Source: Desulfobacterales bacterium
GTDB lineage: Bacteria > Desulfobacterota > Desulfobacteria > Desulfobacterales > RPRI01
Length of the DNA: 7,040 nucleotides
Direction: 5' to 3'
NCBI GenBank assembly: GCA_020052975.1
Contig: JAGVOC010000343.1
Span: 1-7,040 of the forward strand
Position numbers and translations under genes: made by a program. Below are positions 4,241 to 7,040 of the stretch, piece by piece; the first letter of the stretch is position 1, and each line of letters begins with the position of its first letter. The notes below the pieces were generated by a model that searched no databases, was not told where the DNA came from, and was given only the letters and a program-made list of their open reading frames with translations.

Positions 4241-6955
4241 ATGCTTGAGACGGGAACCATTCTTACGGTCTCATTCGGCTATATCGGACTCCTTTTTGCA
4301 ATTGCGTACTACGGAGACAAAAGGGCCGATATCGGGCGAAGCATTATAAGCAATCCTTATATATATGCGCTTTCGCTTGCGGTTTACTGTACGGCCTGGA
4401 CGTTTTATGGAAGCGTCGGACGCGCCGTCAACACCGGACCCGGATTTCTCACCATCTACATAGGTCCGACTCTCATAGCATTTCTCGGCTGGTTTGTGTT
4501 AAGAAAAATAATCAGGATAAGCAAAGTACATCGGATAACCTCCATAGCCGATTTCATTGCTTCACGTTATGGCAAGAGCACAACTCTCGGAGGAGCTGTT
4601 ACGATTATTGCTGTGCTCGGAATCATTCCCTATATTTCTCTTCAGCTTAAGGCGATTTCAACCAGCTATCTCCTTATCAGGCAGTATCCGCTGATTTCAA
4701 AACCGGTTCATTTCGCTTCAGTACCGGTGCTTGCCGATACCGCTTTTTATGTTGCGCTTCTGCTTGCTGTATTTACCATTCTTTTCGGAACCCGCCACCT
4801 TGAGGCGACGGAACGCCATGAAGGGCTGGTAGCCGCGATAGCTTTCGAATCGATGGTAAAGCTTGTCGCATTTCTTGCAGTAGGCATATTTGTCACTTAC
4901 GGAGTATATGACGGTTTCGGGGATGTTTTCAGAAAAGCCGAAGCTGTTCCCGAACTGAGAAAAATTTTTACAATGGGAGAAAGCCCTGGAGCCTATGCGG
5001 ACTGGAGCATATATATATTTCTGTCCATGATGGCTATCTTATTTCTTCCTCGGCAATTCCAGGTGGCCGTTGTTGAAAATGTGAATGAAGAGCACTTGAA
5101 CAAGGCTATATGGCTTTTCCCTTTGTATCTTCTTGCCATAAACATTTTCGTCATGCCGGTTGCGCTGGGAGGAGTCCTTCATTTCGGAATGGGGCAAGTG
5201 GATGCGGATACCTTCGTGCTCACACTTCCCATGGCCGAACATAAGGAAGGGCTCGCCCTTTTTGTTTTTATCGGTGGTTTATCTGCTGCCACGGGAATGG
5301 TAATTGTTGAGACAATCGCGCTCTCGACAATGATATGCAACGATCTTGTCATGCCGGTTCTGATACGCATGCAGTTTTTCCAGATATCAAAACGAGCCGA
5401 TTTGAGCAGCCTTCTGCTTTCAATACGCAGAGGCAGCATTGTTCTGGTACTGCTTCTCAGTTATATGTATTTTCGTTTCATCGGAGAGTTTTATGCCCTG
5501 GTATCGATAGGTCTTGTGTCGTTTGCTGCGGTCGCGCAATTTGCCCCTTCCATACTCGGAGGCATTTTCTGGAAGAGAGGGACAAGGGCAGGGGCTTTAT
5601 GCGGATTGCTTGCAGGTTTTCTGGTATGGGCATACACGCTCGTTTTCCCATCCCTTGTTCAGGCCGGTTTCCTTCCCCAGAGTTTTGTAACGGAGGGTCC
5701 TTTTGGAATAGGATTTTTAAAACCTTTTCAGCTTTTCGGGCTTCAGGACTTCGATCACATAGCCCATTCTTTGTTCTGGAGCATGCTTGCAAATATAGGC
5801 GCATACACGACAGTCTCATTATACAGCCGCCCGACTGCCATTGAACACAGCCAGGCTGCCCTTTTCGTGGATATATTCAGACATTCAGGCGAAACGGATG
5901 AATCTCCGATATGGAGGAGAACAGCATCGGTTCCTGATCTTCGGTCTCTTCTGAGCAGGTTTCTCGGGCAGCAAAGAGCCGACGAAGCTCTTTCCTCATA
6001 TGCAGAGAAGCGCAACATCGACTGGAAAGCCGCTTTAACAGCGGATGCCGGATTTGTAAGTTATGCCGAAAAACTGCTTGCCGGAGTCATAGGATCGGCT
6101 TCAGCGCGCGTAATGGTCGATTCGGTTGTCAAGGAAGAACCTCTCGGCATCGATGAAGTGATGGATATTCTGGATGAAACGAAGCAGGTTATAGCGTATT
6201 CAAGGGAGCTTGAAAAAGCAACCTCAGAGTTAAAAGCCGCAAATGAAAGGCTCAAGGAGCTTGATCAACTTAAGGATGAATTTATTTCAACTGTTACGCA
6301 TGAATTAAGGACACCTCTTACTTCGGTGAGATCTCTTGCTGAAATACTTAATGAGAATCCGGATGTCACCCCGGAACAGCACAGCAATTTTACCGGGATA
6401 ATAATTAATGAAAGCAAAAGGTTAACCCGTCTTATCAGCCAGATCCTCGATTATCAGAAAATGGAGTCGGGAAGGATGGAATGGCAGATTTCCCGGATTG
6501 ATTTAAAAGATATAGTCAATGAAGCCGTTAATGCCACAAGCCAGCTTATTCATGAAAAAAATATTAGAGTAAATCTGGATTTACCTGCTGCTGTGCCTCT
6601 TGTTTCCGGCGACAGGGACAGGCTTATACAGGTAATGTTCAACCTTGTTTCAAACGCGGTAAAATTTTGTGACAATAAGAATGGAATAATAGGTATAAAG
6701 ATAGTTAAAGAAGATCATCATCTGAGGGTTGATGTTTCGGATAACGGTATCGGTATAAGCCGTGAGCATCAGGATATAATATTTGAAAAATTCAGGCAGG
6801 TGATTAATACGAAATTTGGACGCCCGCGCGGAACCGGTTTAGGTTTGACTATAACAAAGCGAATTATTGATTATCATAACGGTAAAATCTGGGTGGAAAG
6901 CGAACCCGGTAAAGGGTCCACTTTCTCATTTATTGTGCCTTTGACGGCTTCGTAA
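4241..6955 (+). CDS. SSS-family transporter / STAC / sensor histidine kinase (CbrA/CrbS-like)
   Basis: A 904-residue inner-membrane sensor. Residues 1 to about 535 are a sodium:solute symporter (SLC5-like) module with about 13 hydrophobic helices, including family-like segments such as ITSIADFIASRYG (about 105) and FLPRQFQVAVVEN. A STAC domain follows, with the hallmark GVIGSASARVMVDS at 615-628. A short coiled coil (about 650-675) leads into HisKA, with the phosphorylated H687 in THELRTPL, and HATPase_c: N-box N805 in NLVSNAVKF, G1 DNGIGI 834-839, F-box FEKFRQV, G2 GTGLGL 864-869. All kinase boxes are intact. Unlike many CbrA/CrbS relatives I see no PAS domain between STAC and HisKA, and no receiver domain. 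The start agrees with the family N-terminus and the GAGG site. Expected role: sensing or transporting a small solute (perhaps a carboxylate or amino acid) and phosphorylating a response regulator not encoded here. The last four codons and stop overlap the second family A repeat. Confidence 0.93.
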   Translation: MLETGTILTVSFGYIGLLFAIAYYGDKRADIGRSIISNPYIYALSLAVYCTAWTFYGSVGRAVNTGPGFLTIYIGPTLIAFLGWFVLRKIIRISKVHRITSIADFIASRYGKSTTLGGAVTIIAVLGIIPYISLQLKAISTSYLLIRQYPLISKPVHFASVPVLADTAFYVALLLAVFTILFGTRHLEATERHEGLVAAIAFESMVKLVAFLAVGIFVTYGVYDGFGDVFRKAEAVPELRKIFTMGESPGAYADWSIYIFLSMMAILFLPRQFQVAVVENVNEEHLNKAIWLFPLYLLAINIFVMPVALGGVLHFGMGQVDADTFVLTLPMAEHKEGLALFVFIGGLSAATGMVIVETIALSTMICNDLVMPVLIRMQFFQISKRADLSSLLLSIRRGSIVLVLLLSYMYFRFIGEFYALVSIGLVSFAAVAQFAPSILGGIFWKRGTRAGALCGLLAGFLVWAYTLVFPSLVQAGFLPQSFVTEGPFGIGFLKPFQLFGLQDFDHIAHSLFWSMLANIGAYTTVSLYSRPTAIEHSQAALFVDIFRHSGETDESPIWRRTASVPDLRSLLSRFLGQQRADEALSSYAEKRNIDWKAALTADAGFVSYAEKLLAGVIGSASARVMVDSVVKEEPLGIDEVMDILDETKQVIAYSRELEKATSELKAANERLKELDQLKDEFISTVTHELRTPLTSVRSLAEILNENPDVTPEQHSNFTGIIINESKRLTRLISQILDYQKMESGRMEWQISRIDLKDIVNEAVNATSQLIHEKNIRVNLDLPAAVPLVSGDRDRLIQVMFNLVSNAVKFCDNKNGIIGIKIVKEDHHLRVDVSDNGIGISREHQDIIFEKFRQVINTKFGRPRGTGLGLTITKRIIDYHNGKIWVESEPGKGSTFSFIVPLTAS

Positions 6956-7040
6956 AAAGTCATTCTGCTGTGTTGCACTTCATCTTTCGTCATTGCAGCG
7001 TACCAGTAAGTACGCTTCATTCCTCAAGATTCGTGCGCCT
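6943..7040. repeat. Family A MITE-like element, copy 2 (cut by window end)
   Basis: Aligns without gaps to 2650-2747 of copy 1, with 13 differences in 98 bases, in the same orientation. The central stem GCGTAC/GTACGC is kept while four of the six loop bases differ, so the hairpin is conserved more than the loop. The left terminus includes the TAA stop (6953-6955) of the kinase gene. The right terminus is beyond the window. Confidence 0.85.

Noticed and set aside
5335..5844. 169-codon + strand ORF inside the kinase gene in another frame
   Set aside because: It lies wholly within the well-supported SSS transporter module; its translation has cysteine/histidine/arginine-rich, low-hydrophobicity composition typical of an out-of-frame shadow.

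Overview
The window looks like chromosomal DNA of a Gram-negative, AT-leaning bacterium. I would place it near the Desulfobacterota (deltaproteobacteria), at moderate confidence. The reasons are the gene types (a CBS/DUF294 signalling nucleotidyltransferase, a spore-photoproduct-lyase-like radical SAM protein outside an obvious sporulation context, and a transporter-fused histidine kinase) and the many short palindromic intergenic repeats. All genes read on the + strand.

Layout. (1) 1-1497: the 3' part of a CBS-CBS-DUF294 nucleotidyltransferase gene that probably starts upstream of the window. (2) 1507-1543: a short tandem array with an 8-base period. (3) 1560-2654: a spore-photoproduct-lyase-like radical SAM protein with the CX3CX2C cluster motif but without the hydrogen-donor cysteine of true lyases. 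(4) 2649-2776: a 128-bp MITE-like element (family A) with perfect 18-bp terminal inverted repeats; a second copy starts at the far end of the window (6943-7040, cut by the edge). (5) 2801-3454: an exported staphylococcal-nuclease-type enzyme with a C-terminal Ada-like zinc-binding module. (6) 3434-3684: three head-to-tail units of a second palindromic repeat (family B); an inverted copy lies at 4119-4223. (7) 3685-3872: non-coding DNA dominated by an imperfect inverted repeat of GGTTCCTGGTT units. (8) 3873-6955: an apparent operon made of a 10-codon leader ORF behind a near-ideal ribosome binding site, an 85-residue two-helix membrane protein coupled to it through an ATGA overlap, and a 904-residue SSS-transporter/STAC/histidine-kinase sensor.

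How the parts may work together. The transporter-kinase has the architecture of the CbrA/CrbS class, and the small membrane protein before it is a plausible partner subunit. DUF294/CBS proteins are often found near SSS transporters and CrbS-type kinases in acetate-switch loci, so the first gene may belong to the same physiological theme; no response regulator or acetyl-CoA synthetase is visible here. The nuclease and the radical SAM protein look like independent cargo between the signalling genes.

The most unusual feature is how repeats meet genes. Four of the five principal genes (all except the DUF294 gene) have their stop codon inside a repeat element. For the small membrane protein the repeat supplies about 13 C-terminal residues, and for the nuclease six. 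I do not see a recognisable, wholly new defence or mobile system; the best candidates for something undescribed are the leader/small-protein/kinase arrangement and the repeat families.
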